Assembly (NCBI RefSeq): GCF_029027965.1
Contig: NZ_CP119082.1
Coordinates: 972,001 to 1,036,000 of the forward strand
Reading direction: 5' to 3'
Origin: Paracoccus sp. S3-43
GTDB lineage: Bacteria > Pseudomonadota > Alphaproteobacteria > Rhodobacterales > Rhodobacteraceae
DNA length: 64,000 nucleotides
Part shown: piece after piece, positions 43,437-51,918 of the stretch
How the letters are laid out: each line of letters opens with the position of its first letter
How positions within the stretch are numbered: the stretch's first letter is position 1
Translations under genes and position numbers: made by a program
Notes under the pieces: generated by a model
What the model saw: the letters and a program-made list of their open reading frames with translations, nothing else
What the model was told of the DNA's origin: nothing
The model's database searches: none

Positions 43437-44299
43437 CGCGCCAGCCCCATGCGGCGCAGGGTCAGCCGTTCGGCCGCGCCGATCAGCGCGACAAGCGCCG
43501 CGGCCAGGATCGCGGCGGCGAACAGCGCCGACCAGATCTGCACCGTCTGCCCGTAATAGCTGCCCGACAGCAGCCGCGCGCCCAGGCCCGCCGTGGCGCC
43601 CGCCGGAAGCTCGCCCACGATGGTGCCGACCAGGGCGGCGGCGATGGCGACCTTGAGGCTGGCGAACAGATAGGGCAGCGAGCTTGGTAGCCGCAGCCGC
43701 CAGAACACCTGCGCGGCGCCGGCGCTCCAACTGCGCATCAGGTCAAGCTGCATCCCGTCGGGCGTGCGCAGGCCCTTGACCATGCCGACCAGCACCGGAA
43801 AGAAGGACAGCCAGGCCGCGATGATCGCCTTGGGCAGCAGGCCCGTCACGCCCGCGCTGGCAAAGACCACGATCACCATCGGCGCGATGGCCAGGATCGG
43901 CACCGTCTGGCTGGCGACGGCCCAGGGCATCACCGACTGGTCCATGGCGCGGTTGTGGACGATCCCCACCGCCAGCCCGATCCCCGCCGCTGTGCCGATG
44001 GCAATCCCCGCCAGCGTGGCAGACAGCGTGACCCAGCCATGCCAGACCAGGCTGCGCTTCGAGGTGATCTTCTGGCCGGCGACGCCCTCCCACAACCCGG
44101 CGGCGACCTGATGCGGGGCGGGCAGGACCGGGCGTTCCAGCGTCAGCGTCTGGCTGACCAACTGGCCGGTGGTCAGCACAGTCTCGGCCCGCGCCGCCTG
44201 ATCGCGGACCCAAGGGGCATTCATCCAGATCGCCGCCAGATACCAGAGGGCGACGATCGCCAGAAGCACGGTCAGGACCGGCAAAAGGCGACTAGTCAT
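43433..44299 (-). CDS. ABC transporter permease, pyrimidine cluster (first)
   Basis: 288 residues; N-terminal membrane anchor, then about six helices, with the EAA-type loop AAQVFWRLRLPSSLPYLFAS. ATG at 44299 lies inside the end of the ATPase gene (8-base overlap); an earlier in-frame start at 44335 is rejected because it would overlap further with no conserved sequence. Confidence 0.88.
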   Translation of the reverse strand: MTSRLLPVLTVLLAIVALWYLAAIWMNAPWVRDQAARAETVLTTGQLVSQTLTLERPVLPAPHQVAAGLWEGVAGQKITSKRSLVWHGWVTLSATLAGIAIGTAAGIGLAVGIVHNRAMDQSVMPWAVASQTVPILAIAPMVIVVFASAGVTGLLPKAIIAAWLSFFPVLVGMVKGLRTPDGMQLDLMRSWSAGAAQVFWRLRLPSSLPYLFASLKVAIAAALVGTIVGELPAGATAGLGARLLSGSYYGQTVQIWSALFAAAILAAALVALIGAAERLTLRRMGLAR

Positions 44300-45065
44300 A
44301 GCCGTGCCCTTCGCGCAGCCCTTCGCGGACCTCATGCGCCAGGGCGATGAAGTCCGGCGTGTCGCGGATCTCCAGCGGGCGGTGGCGGGGCAGGGGGCTG
44401 TCGATGACCCGCGTGATCCGGCCGGGGCGGGGCGACATGACGACGATCCGGGTGGACAGATAGACCGCCTCGGGGATCGAATGGGTGACGAAACCGATGG
44501 TCTTGCCGGTCTTCTTCCACAGATCCAGCAGCGCCTCGTTCAGGCGGTCGCGGACGATTTCGTCAAGCGCGCCGAAGGGTTCATCCATCAGCAGGATATC
44601 GGCGTCGAAGGCCAGGGCGCGGGCGATACTGGCGCGCTGCTGCATCCCGCCCGAGAGCTGCCAGGGATATCTGCCGCCGAAGCCGGTCAGGTCCACCAGA
44701 TCCAGCACCCGCTGGGTCCGCTGCTGCCGGTCGGCGCGGTGGAAGCCCATGATCTCCAGCGGCAGGCTGATGTTCCCGGCAATCGTCCGCCAAGGATACA
44801 ACCCCGGCGCCTGGAAGACATAGCCATAGGCCCGCCTGCGCCGCGCCTGATCGGGCGTCATGCCCGCCACATGCAGCGTCCCGGCGGTGGGTGTCTCAAG
44901 CGCGGCGATGGCGCGCAGAAAGGTGGTCTTGCCGCAGCCTGACGGCCCGATGAAGCTGACGAAATCGCCTTGCTGGATCGTCAGGCTGACATCCTTCAGC
45001 GCATGGACGGGGCCGTCGGCGGTCTGGAAGGTCAGGGAAACGTCGCGGGCCTCGATGGCGGTCAA
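44292..45065 (-). CDS. ABC transporter ATP-binding protein, pyrimidine cluster
   Basis: 257 residues with Walker A GPSGCGKTT (about 40-48), Q-loop YVFQAPGLYPW, signature LSGGMQQR, Walker B ILLMDEP and H-loop VTHS. The start is TTG at 45065, two bases... directly after the dihydropyrimidinase stop (TGACTTG), which implies translational coupling because no strong ribosome site precedes it. Energises the two permeases. Confidence 0.9.
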   Translation of the reverse strand: MTAIEARDVSLTFQTADGPVHALKDVSLTIQQGDFVSFIGPSGCGKTTFLRAIAALETPTAGTLHVAGMTPDQARRRRAYGYVFQAPGLYPWRTIAGNISLPLEIMGFHRADRQQRTQRVLDLVDLTGFGGRYPWQLSGGMQQRASIARALAFDADILLMDEPFGALDEIVRDRLNEALLDLWKKTGKTIGFVTHSIPEAVYLSTRIVVMSPRPGRITRVIDSPLPRHRPLEIRDTPDFIALAHEVREGLREGHGYD

Positions 45066-45066
45066 G

Positions 45067-46518
45067 TCACACCCCGCTTGCCGGAATGCCCGACCGTTCC
45101 ACCGGGCGCGGGGCGGTCAGTTCCTTCCAGGCCGACAAGGCGCGGTTCACCGTGCCGCGCGGCTCTCGGGCGACGAACTCGCCATGGCCCTCGCGGGAAT
45201 CCAGCTTGCCGCCGTCGACCGCGACCACCCCCCGCGTCAGGACATAGCGCGGCAGGCCCTTCACCTGCTGCCCCTCGAAGACATTGTAATCAATCGCCGA
45301 TTGCTGGCTGCCTGCCGAGATGGTCTTCTCGGCCTCGGGATCCCAGACCACCAGATCGGCATCGCTGCCCACCAGCACCGCGCCCTTCCGGGGATACATC
45401 CCCAGGATCTTGGCGATGTTGGTCGAGGTGACGGCCACGAATTCATTGGGCGTCAGCCGCCCGGTCTGCACCCCATGCGTCCACAGCATCGGCATTCGAT
45501 CCTCCAAGCCCCCGGTGCCGTTGGGAATCCTGGTGAAATCGCCCACCCCATACCGCTTCTGGTCCGTCGTGAAGGCGCAGTGATCGGTCGCCACCACCGA
45601 CAGCGACCCCGATTGCAGCCCGGCCCACAGGCTGTCCTGATGCAGCCTGTTGCGGAAGGGCGGCGACATGACGCGGCGGGCGGCATGGTCCCAGTCGGCG
45701 TTGAAATACTCGCTCTCGTCCAGCGTCAGGTGCTGGATCAGCGGCTCTCCCCAGACCCGCTTGCCCTGCGCCCGCGCGCGGCGGATCGCCTCGTGGCTGT
45801 CCTCGCAGGACACATGCACCACATAAAGCGGCACCCCCGCCATGTCCGCCACCATGATGGCGCGGTTGGTGGCCTCGCCCTCGACCTGCGGGGGGCGGGA
45901 ATAGGCATGGGCCTCGGGGCCGGTATTGCCTTCGGCCAGCAACCGCGCCGACAGTTCGGCCACCACATCGCCGTTCTCGGCATGGACCATTGCGATCCCG
46001 CCCAGATCGCCCACCCGGCGGAAGCTGGCGAACAGCTCGTCGTCGTTCACCATCAGCGCGCCCTTGTAGGCCATGAAATGCTTGAAGCTGGTGATGCCGC
46101 GATCCACCACCGCCGCCATCTCGTCGAAGACCTGCCGATCCCACCAGGTCACGGCCATGTGGAAGCTGTAGTCGCAATGCGCCCGGCCCGACTTGTTGTC
46201 CCACATCGTGAGCGCGTCCAGCAGCCCCTGGCCGGGCGAGGGCAGGGCGAAATCGACCACCATCGTCGTCCCGCCCGCCAGAGCCGCGCGCGTACCGCTG
46301 TCGAAATCGTCGGCGGAATAGGTGCCCATGAAGGGCATCTCCAGATGCGTATGCGGGTCGATCCCGCCCGGCATGACATAGCAGCCCGAGGCGTCCAGCA
46401 CGCGATCTCCGGTCAGCCCCTGGCCGATGGCCGCGATCCGCCCGCCCTCGACCAGCACATCCGCCTTGCAGGTCAGATCGGCCGTCACGACGGTTCCGCC
46501 CCGAATAACCGTGCTCAT
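45067..46518 (-). CDS. hydA: Dihydropyrimidinase
   Basis: 483-residue amidohydrolase that opens 5,6-dihydrouracil or dihydrothymine to N-carbamoyl-beta-amino acids, step two of the reductive pathway. Metal ligands are visible: HTHLEMP (about 58-64), the carbamylated-Lys segment SFKHFMAYKG, the later His residues in HAENG and HVSCEDSHEA, and the Asp in ATDHCAF. Length matches the D-hydantoinase/DHPase family. ATG at 46518; in-frame upstream starts would enter the hairpin region after the amidohydrolase gene. Confidence 0.94.
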   Translation of the reverse strand: MSTVIRGGTVVTADLTCKADVLVEGGRIAAIGQGLTGDRVLDASGCYVMPGGIDPHTHLEMPFMGTYSADDFDSGTRAALAGGTTMVVDFALPSPGQGLLDALTMWDNKSGRAHCDYSFHMAVTWWDRQVFDEMAAVVDRGITSFKHFMAYKGALMVNDDELFASFRRVGDLGGIAMVHAENGDVVAELSARLLAEGNTGPEAHAYSRPPQVEGEATNRAIMVADMAGVPLYVVHVSCEDSHEAIRRARAQGKRVWGEPLIQHLTLDESEYFNADWDHAARRVMSPPFRNRLHQDSLWAGLQSGSLSVVATDHCAFTTDQKRYGVGDFTRIPNGTGGLEDRMPMLWTHGVQTGRLTPNEFVAVTSTNIAKILGMYPRKGAVLVGSDADLVVWDPEAEKTISAGSQQSAIDYNVFEGQQVKGLPRYVLTRGVVAVDGGKLDSREGHGEFVAREPRGTVNRALSAWKELTAPRPVERSGIPASGV

Positions 46519-46528
46519 CGCCTTGTCC

Positions 46529-46559
46529 CTATCTTCTTCACGAAAATATCCCGCGGGGG
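46529..46559 (-). repeat. Dispersed intergenic repeat, copy 2 (inverted)
   Basis: Read on the minus strand: CCCCGCGGGATATTT-TCGT-GAAGAAGATAG, matching copy 1 at 41560-41588 apart from a few changes in the middle. Confidence 0.55.
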
Positions 46560-46560
46560 T

Positions 46561-46581
46561 CCGGGGGCGCGAAGCCCCCGG
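46561..46581 (-). terminator. GC hairpin between amidohydrolase and dihydropyrimidinase genes
   Basis: CCGGGGGC (46561-46568) and GCCCCCGG (46574-46581) form an eight-pair stem with loop GCGAA inside the operon. No T-run follows, so it may stabilise or attenuate the transcript rather than end it. It is attached to the dispersed repeat copy 2. Confidence 0.45.
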
Positions 46582-46589
46582 CTTCGATC

Positions 46590-47855
46590 TCAGCGCATGA
46601 CCTCTGCCGCATCCAGCACCGCGTGCAGCAGCACATCCGCGCCTGCCTCGGCCCATTCCGGGCTGATCTCCTCGGCCTCGTTGTGCGACAACCCGTCCAC
46701 GCAGGGGCACATGATCATCACCGTCGGCGCCACCCGATTGATCCAGCAGGCGTCATGCCCGGCGCCCGACACGATGTCGCGATGGCTGTATCCCAGCCGC
46801 TCCGCCGCCGCCCGCACCACCCTGACCAGACCCGGATCGAATTCCACAGGATCGAAATGCCCGACCGGCTCGATCTCGATCCCCAGGCCCAGATGGCGGG
46901 CGATATCAGCGGCCTCGGCCTCGATCCTCGACCGCATCGAGGTCAGTTTGCCCAGGTCGGGCGAGCGGATGTCGATGGTGAAGACCGCGCGGCCGGGGAT
47001 CACGTTGCGGCTGTTCGGCCAGACATTGGCCTGGCCCACCGCGCCCACGGTGTCGGGCTGGTGGTCCATGGCGATGCGATGCACGGCCTCGATGATGCGC
47101 GCCATGCCCAGGCCCGCGTCCACCCGCATGGACATGGGCGTCGATCCGGTATGCGCGTCCTTGCCGGTCAGCGTGACCTGCAACCACCACAGCCCCTGGC
47201 CATGGGTGACGACGCCGATCTGCTTGCCTTCGGCCTCCAGGATCGGGCCTTGCTCGATATGGTATTCGAACATGGCGTGGATCCTGCGGTTGCCCGGCGC
47301 CTCGTCGCCCCGCCAGCCGATGCGGGCCAGCTCATCCCCGAACCGCTTGCCCTCGGCATCCTCTCGGCTGTTGGCGTAATCCTCGGTCAGCACGCCCGCA
47401 AAGACGCCGGATGCCAGCATGGCGGGGGCGAAGCGGGTGCCTTCCTCGTTCGTCCAGTTCACGACGACGATGGGACGGCGGGTCACGATGCCCATGTCGC
47501 GGATCGAGCGGATCACCTCCAGCCCCGACAGCACGCCCAGCACGCCGTCATATTTGCCGCCCGTCGGCTGGGTATCCAGATGGCTGCCGATATAGACCGG
47601 GTCCAGATCCGGCTCGGCCCCCTCGTGGCGCATGAACATGCTGCCCATCCGGTCCAAGCCCATGGTCATGCCCGCCTCCTCGGACCAGCGGCGGAACAGG
47701 GCGCGGCCCTCGGCATCGGCATCGGTCAGGGTCTGGCGGTTGTTGCCGCCCGCGACGCCCGGCCCGATCCGGGCCATCTGCATCAGGCTGTCCCACAAGC
47801 GTTGGCCATCGACCTTCATGTTGGCAGCCGGAACCAGCCCGCTGGCGTCGGTCAT
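46590..47855 (-). CDS. hyuC: N-carbamoyl-beta-alanine amidohydrolase (M20 family, Zn-dependent)
   Basis: 421-residue M20-type amidohydrolase; releases beta-alanine (or 3-aminoisobutyrate), CO2 and ammonia, the last step of reductive pyrimidine breakdown. Metal motifs: GSHLDTQPTGGKYDG (about 91-105), NEEGTRF (about 135-141) and EYHIEQGP. First gene of the operon, facing a divergent RutR-like regulator. Symbols pydC, hyuC or amaB are all in use for this family. Confidence 0.92.
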   Translation of the reverse strand: MTDASGLVPAANMKVDGQRLWDSLMQMARIGPGVAGGNNRQTLTDADAEGRALFRRWSEEAGMTMGLDRMGSMFMRHEGAEPDLDPVYIGSHLDTQPTGGKYDGVLGVLSGLEVIRSIRDMGIVTRRPIVVVNWTNEEGTRFAPAMLASGVFAGVLTEDYANSREDAEGKRFGDELARIGWRGDEAPGNRRIHAMFEYHIEQGPILEAEGKQIGVVTHGQGLWWLQVTLTGKDAHTGSTPMSMRVDAGLGMARIIEAVHRIAMDHQPDTVGAVGQANVWPNSRNVIPGRAVFTIDIRSPDLGKLTSMRSRIEAEAADIARHLGLGIEIEPVGHFDPVEFDPGLVRVVRAAAERLGYSHRDIVSGAGHDACWINRVAPTVMIMCPCVDGLSHNEAEEISPEWAEAGADVLLHAVLDAAEVMR

Positions 47856-47946
47856 CGTTCGTCCTTCCTGTCTGGCCGCCCCGTTCTGTCGCGGGACCGG
47901 CTTGATGGGGCGTGGGCGGCGATGCGCCCCTTCGGCCCTTCCTTTG

Positions 47947-47962
47947 TTGACCAGATGGTCAG
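47947..47962. promoter_or_regulatory. RutR operator between the amidohydrolase and the TetR regulator
   Basis: TTGACCA-GA-TGGTCAG matches the RutR consensus TTGACCAnnTGGTCAA at 13 of 14 fixed positions. It lies 91 bases before the amidohydrolase start and 96 before the TetR gene, so one bound regulator could control both. Confidence 0.85.
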
Positions 47963-48057
47963 GATCACGCTAGCACGGGGCAGGGTTCAGTCAAGCGTCC
48001 CGAAAGGTGCCGCCCCGGCTGTTGCCCAAAAATGCATCAGCGGCGAAAGGCCCCGGA

Positions 48058-48675
48058 ATGGCAGACCAGTTGCAGCCGCCCGTGACCCGCATCCAGCAGA
48101 AGAACCGCGACCGGATCCTGAAGGGCGCCTTGTCGGTGTTCTCGACCAGCGGCTTTCGCGGCGCCACCATCGACCAGATCGCCGAGGCTGCGGGCCTGTC
48201 CAAGCCCAATGTCCTTTATTACTTCGCGTCCAAGGACGACATCCACAAGACCCTGCTGACAACGCTTCTGGACATGTGGCTGGCCCCCATGATCCGCATC
48301 GACCCCAATGGCGAACCGCTGGAGGAGGTGATGGCCTATGTCCGCGCCAAGCTGGAGATGTCGCGCCGTTTTCCCTGCGAAAGCCGCCTGTTTGCCTATG
48401 AAATCCTGCAAGGCGCCCCCCACCTGACCGAGATCCTGGGCGGCGGCTTGCGCGACATCGTGGACCGGGCGGCGGGGATCCTGCAAGGCTGGATGGATCA
48501 AGGACGGCTTTCGCCGGTCGATCCGCATCACCTGATCTTCTCGATCTGGGCGCTGACACAGCATTACGCGGATTTCGACGTGCAGGTGCGCGCCGTGCTG
48601 GGCCCCGGCCACGATCCCTTCGTCGAGGCCGGGCCCTTCCTGGACAACCTCTACCGCACCATGTTGCGCCTCTAG
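48058..48675 (+). CDS. rutR: TetR-family regulator, RutR-like
   Basis: 205 residues: TetR helix-turn-helix (about 12-60, FSTSGFRGATIDQIAEAAGL and KPNVLYYFASKDDIHK) and a RutR-type C-terminal domain (CESRLFAYEILQGAP, PHHLIFSIWALTQHYADFD). RutR senses uracil and thymine. A near-perfect RutR site in the divergent promoter supports the name. ATG at 48058 (GGAATG context). Convergent with the next TetR gene, overlapping it by 4 bases. Confidence 0.88.
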   Translation: MADQLQPPVTRIQQKNRDRILKGALSVFSTSGFRGATIDQIAEAAGLSKPNVLYYFASKDDIHKTLLTTLLDMWLAPMIRIDPNGEPLEEVMAYVRAKLEMSRRFPCESRLFAYEILQGAPHLTEILGGGLRDIVDRAAGILQGWMDQGRLSPVDPHHLIFSIWALTQHYADFDVQVRAVLGPGHDPFVEAGPFLDNLYRTMLRL

Positions 48676-49256
48676 CCCGGAGCCTGGGTCAGCATCGCGG
48701 CGGCGGGCTGGATCAGCGCCAGGTTTTCGCGCGCGGCGGCGATGAAGTCGTCGACCGCGCCGCTGGCCCAGTCCTTAGTGGCGGCGTTGGTGGCGGCGAC
48801 GATGGCGGCCGCCAGGATCTCGATCTGCGCGGGATTCGTCTTGGGGCAGCGGCGGTGCAGAAGGTCGCGCATCTGCACGCGCCGCGACAGGATGGTGGAG
48901 TTGCGCAGCGCATCCAGCTTGGGATCGGTCGTCGCCAGGACCAGGATATGCGCCAGCAATTCCCGTTCGTCCAGAAAACGCTCCAGATGGGCGGTGATCA
49001 GGCGGTCCAGATCCTCGATCAGGGTGCCGCGCCCGGTCACGAACTGCTCGGACGCCTCGGCCGGATAGTCGGGGGGCGGGCCCATCATGGCCGCCTCTTT
49101 ATAGGGGTAATAGTTGAAGAAGGTCCGGGTGCTGATCCCGGCTTCCTTGGCGATCGCCTCGGTCGTGACATGCGAAAGCCCGTCCCGCATCGCCAACTGG
49201 ATCGCTGTCGCCTGGATCTTCTTGGCCGTTCTGTAGCGACGCGTCATATGCGGCAT
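48672..49256 (-). CDS. TetR-family regulator
   Basis: 194 residues from the chosen start, with a TetR DNA-binding domain (about 5-55, TTEAIAKEAGISTRTFFNYY) and an all-helical ligand domain of the AcrR C-terminal type. Starts at 49259 and 49286 are alternatives; 49256 has GGAAG at a good distance (7 bases). Monocistronic; no divergent transporter is present, so its target is unknown. Confidence 0.82.
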   Translation of the reverse strand: MPHMTRRYRTAKKIQATAIQLAMRDGLSHVTTEAIAKEAGISTRTFFNYYPYKEAAMMGPPPDYPAEASEQFVTGRGTLIEDLDRLITAHLERFLDERELLAHILVLATTDPKLDALRNSTILSRRVQMRDLLHRRCPKTNPAQIEILAAAIVAATNAATKDWASGAVDDFIAAARENLALIQPAAAMLTQAPG

Positions 49257-49352
49257 CATGCGACTTCCAGTTGCGCTTATTGTCATGAAATGGTGTCAGA
49301 ACAGCGTCACTGCCGTCAAGGCGCGTGCCGTCCGGCCTCCTGGCACGACAAA

Positions 49353-49381
49353 AGCGCCGCGCGCAAGGGGCGAGCGGCGCT
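49353..49381 (-). terminator. Rho-independent terminator of the DUF882 gene
   Basis: AGCGCCGC (49353-49360) and GCGGCGCT (49374-49381) form an eight-pair stem with a 13-base loop; on the minus strand it is followed by TTTTGTC. Confidence 0.7.
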
Positions 49382-49407
49382 GCAAGAGCGGATAGGGCAA
49401 AGGCGCG

Positions 49408-49968
49408 TCAGGCGCCCCAGTTGCGGACCGGGCCGCAGTCCATGTGGACGAAGTTCGAACGGGAATACTTGCCGACGCCGCCGGCGCGGCAGGACAGCGC
49501 GGCATTGTACATCTGCCCGACCGAGCGCGATTTCAGCCGCAGGTCGGCAGCCTTGCCCACCATGTGCAGCGAATTGCGCGCCACGCCCGAGGAAGACCGG
49601 CGCAGCATCGCGTTGGTTCGCGGCGAGCGGTATCCCGACAGCATCATGTAGGGTTCGTTGGTTTGCAGCAGCCGGTGCGAGGCCGCAGCTACATCGACGG
49701 TGCGCGGGTCGATGCCGATCACTTCGCCCGTGCGCCAGTCGCGCATGAAGATGTTGATCTCGTTCAGCGCCTCGCGGATGTATTTTCCGTCGACCCAATA
49801 GACGGTGTCGAGGCTTTCGCCCGTGCGGCCTGAATACATGCGGACGCGGCGCATGTCGCCCGCGCCCCGCAGCAACCCGAAGGCGTTGCCCATCACCGGT
49901 GCCGCCGCCACGGTTGTAGCCGCGAACACACCCAGAATGCCGCGACGTGAAAGAAGGTCGAATGTCAT
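49408..49968 (-). CDS. Exported DUF882 / peptidase M15-like protein (YcbK family)
   Basis: 186 residues with a twin-arginine signal (LLSRRGILGVFAATTVAAAP) and a DUF882 domain (about 45-186). The zinc-type motifs HMVGKAADLRL (His, Asp) and FVHMDCG (His) match M15-like murein endopeptidases of the YcbK/MepK type, so it probably cuts peptidoglycan cross-links in the periplasm. Divergent from an L,D-transpeptidase gene; MepK specifically cuts L,D-cross-links, which makes the pairing meaningful. Confidence 0.88.
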   Translation of the reverse strand: MTFDLLSRRGILGVFAATTVAAAPVMGNAFGLLRGAGDMRRVRMYSGRTGESLDTVYWVDGKYIREALNEINIFMRDWRTGEVIGIDPRTVDVAAASHRLLQTNEPYMMLSGYRSPRTNAMLRRSSSGVARNSLHMVGKAADLRLKSRSVGQMYNAALSCRAGGVGKYSRSNFVHMDCGPVRNWGA

Positions 49969-50267
49969 GTCAGATCGCCTGTCCCGCTTCGTCTTTTTTC
50001 CGCCACATGTCCTGCGACGCCGCCAAGGTTATCCCCGGTTGACTAACAATATGTCAAAAGCCCGTGCGCTCAGAAACAGATTCCTGTCTTCTGCGGCATG
50101 TTTTCAGGAGATTGGGCGAATTCCTGCCGATATGCGGGGACTGTGGCGAGGCGGTCGCGGCCCTGTGGCAAGGCTGCAACCATCGTCCGATACCACCCCC
50201 GGCGGCCCTTCAATTGCTGGCGAAACCCCGGCCGAAATGCCAGAATCCCTGGCAAGAGGGCAAAGGG
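49969..50267. other. Divergent promoter region between DUF882 and L,D-transpeptidase genes
   Basis: 299 bases without a supportable gene. The first part (about 50030-50075) is AT-richer and may hold both promoters; in-frame extensions of the transpeptidase into this region are unconserved in composition and rejected. Confidence 0.5.
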
Positions 50268-51878
50268 ATGTCGATGCGCGGCTGGGCGGTTATTGCGGCT
50301 ACTCTGTTGATCTGCACGGGACAATCTGCGGTTGCACAACCACAGGCGGGGCTGGCGCCCGCCGTGGGTGTTGCCGTTGCACCACGTCTTGATTTCAGTG
50401 CGCGTGACATGGAACTGGCCCAGGCTGCGGCGGCGGTGCCGGAACTGGCGTCCTTTTACGGATCGCACGGGTTGCGGCCGATCTTTCTGGGCGAACGGGC
50501 GGGCGAATTGCGCGCCGCCCTGGTCCAGGCGACCGCGACGGCGCCGCTGCACGGCATTCCGGCAGGCCGCTACGGCGCCGATTCGCTGGCCGCCGATGCC
50601 GCAGATGTGAGGGCCGAGATCGCCCAGGCGCGGATCCTGGTCCGCTATATGCGCGACATGACCGGCGGCATGATCCGCCCCGCCTCGGTCGATCCCCTGA
50701 TCAAGCGAGAGGTCAGGCGTCCCCCCATCGACCGGCTGATCCGCGATTTCACCCAGTCCCCCGATCCGGCCCGGTTCCTGCTGGACTTGCAGCCCCGCCA
50801 TCCGGCCTATCTGGCGCTGCAACGCGCCCTGGGGGCCGACCAGGGTCTGGCCGTGCCCGCCCATCTGCCGCGCGCGCCTCAGGGTCTGTGGCGGCCAGGG
50901 ATGCGCGATCCGGGAATCGCTGCCCTGCGCGCCCGGCTTCAGTCCATCGGCTTCGGCGCGACCGCGACCGATCCCCAGCTCTATGACGCCGCCCTGGCCG
51001 ATTCGGTCGCGCGGTATCAGGCGGCGGCGGGCCTGCCGCCGGACGGCGTGGCGGGACCGAAGACCATCGGCCATCTGAACGGCGACGTGCCGCAGGACGC
51101 CCGCAGCCGCGCCGTCGTCGTCGCCCTGGAGCGGATGCGCTGGATGGGATCCGAGGATCTGGACGCCCGCCATGTCTGGGTGAACATCCCCGAATATACC
51201 GCCCGCATCGTGGAAAACGGGGCCGAGATGTTCCGCACCCGCGTCGTCGTGGGCAGCGCCGACCACGACCGGCAGACGCCCGAATTCTCGGACGAGATCG
51301 AATATGTCGTGGTCAATCCCCGCTGGAACGTGCCCCGGTCGATCACGGTCAAGGAATACCTGCCGAAATTGCAGGCCAACCGGAATGCCGTGTCGCATCT
51401 GGACGTGGTGGACGGCAACGGCAATGTGATCGCCCGCGACCGGATCGACTTTGGCCGCTATACGGCGGCGAATTTCCCCTATCGGATGCGGCAGAAGGCC
51501 AGCGACGACAATGCCTTGGGGCTGGTCAAGTTCATCTTTCCGAACCCTTGGAACATCTATCTGCACGACACGCCGACCAAGCACCTGTTCCAGAACGCGG
51601 CCCGCGCCTATTCCCATGGCTGCATCCGCATCGGCGATCCGTTCGACCTAGCCTATGCGCTGCTGTCCCGGCAGACCGACGATCCGCAGGCGATGTTTCA
51701 CCGATCGCTGGATCGCGGCAAGGAGGCCTGGTTGAAGCTGACGCCGCCCGTTCCCGTGCATCTGGTCTATTTCACCGCCTTCCCCGATCAGGACGGCACC
51801 ATCCGCCGGTTCGAGGATGTCTATGGCCGCGATGCCCCGCTGTGGGACGCGATCCAGAAGGCCGGGCTGGATTCATAG
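50268..51878 (+). CDS. L,D-transpeptidase, YcbB (LdtD)-like
   Basis: 536 residues: signal peptide (about 1-23), scaffold region, peptidoglycan-binding domain (about 215-275, ALRARLQSIGF to GVAGPKTIGHLN), and a C-terminal YkuD catalytic domain with nucleophile C452 in SHGCIRIG. Forms 3-3 cross-links in peptidoglycan. ATG at 50268 follows AAAGGG and opens the signal peptide. Divergent from the probable L,D-endopeptidase gene. Confidence 0.92.
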   Translation: MSMRGWAVIAATLLICTGQSAVAQPQAGLAPAVGVAVAPRLDFSARDMELAQAAAAVPELASFYGSHGLRPIFLGERAGELRAALVQATATAPLHGIPAGRYGADSLAADAADVRAEIAQARILVRYMRDMTGGMIRPASVDPLIKREVRRPPIDRLIRDFTQSPDPARFLLDLQPRHPAYLALQRALGADQGLAVPAHLPRAPQGLWRPGMRDPGIAALRARLQSIGFGATATDPQLYDAALADSVARYQAAAGLPPDGVAGPKTIGHLNGDVPQDARSRAVVVALERMRWMGSEDLDARHVWVNIPEYTARIVENGAEMFRTRVVVGSADHDRQTPEFSDEIEYVVVNPRWNVPRSITVKEYLPKLQANRNAVSHLDVVDGNGNVIARDRIDFGRYTAANFPYRMRQKASDDNALGLVKFIFPNPWNIYLHDTPTKHLFQNAARAYSHGCIRIGDPFDLAYALLSRQTDDPQAMFHRSLDRGKEAWLKLTPPVPVHLVYFTAFPDQDGTIRRFEDVYGRDAPLWDAIQKAGLDS

Positions 51879-51918
51879 GGCCGAAAAGTCTAAGCCCCTT
51901 TCCGACAAGGGGGCGAAC

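Noticed and set aside
44860..47379. 839-codon open frame on the plus strand
   Set aside because: Antisense of the ATPase, dihydropyrimidinase and amidohydrolase genes, all of which carry complete motifs on the other strand.
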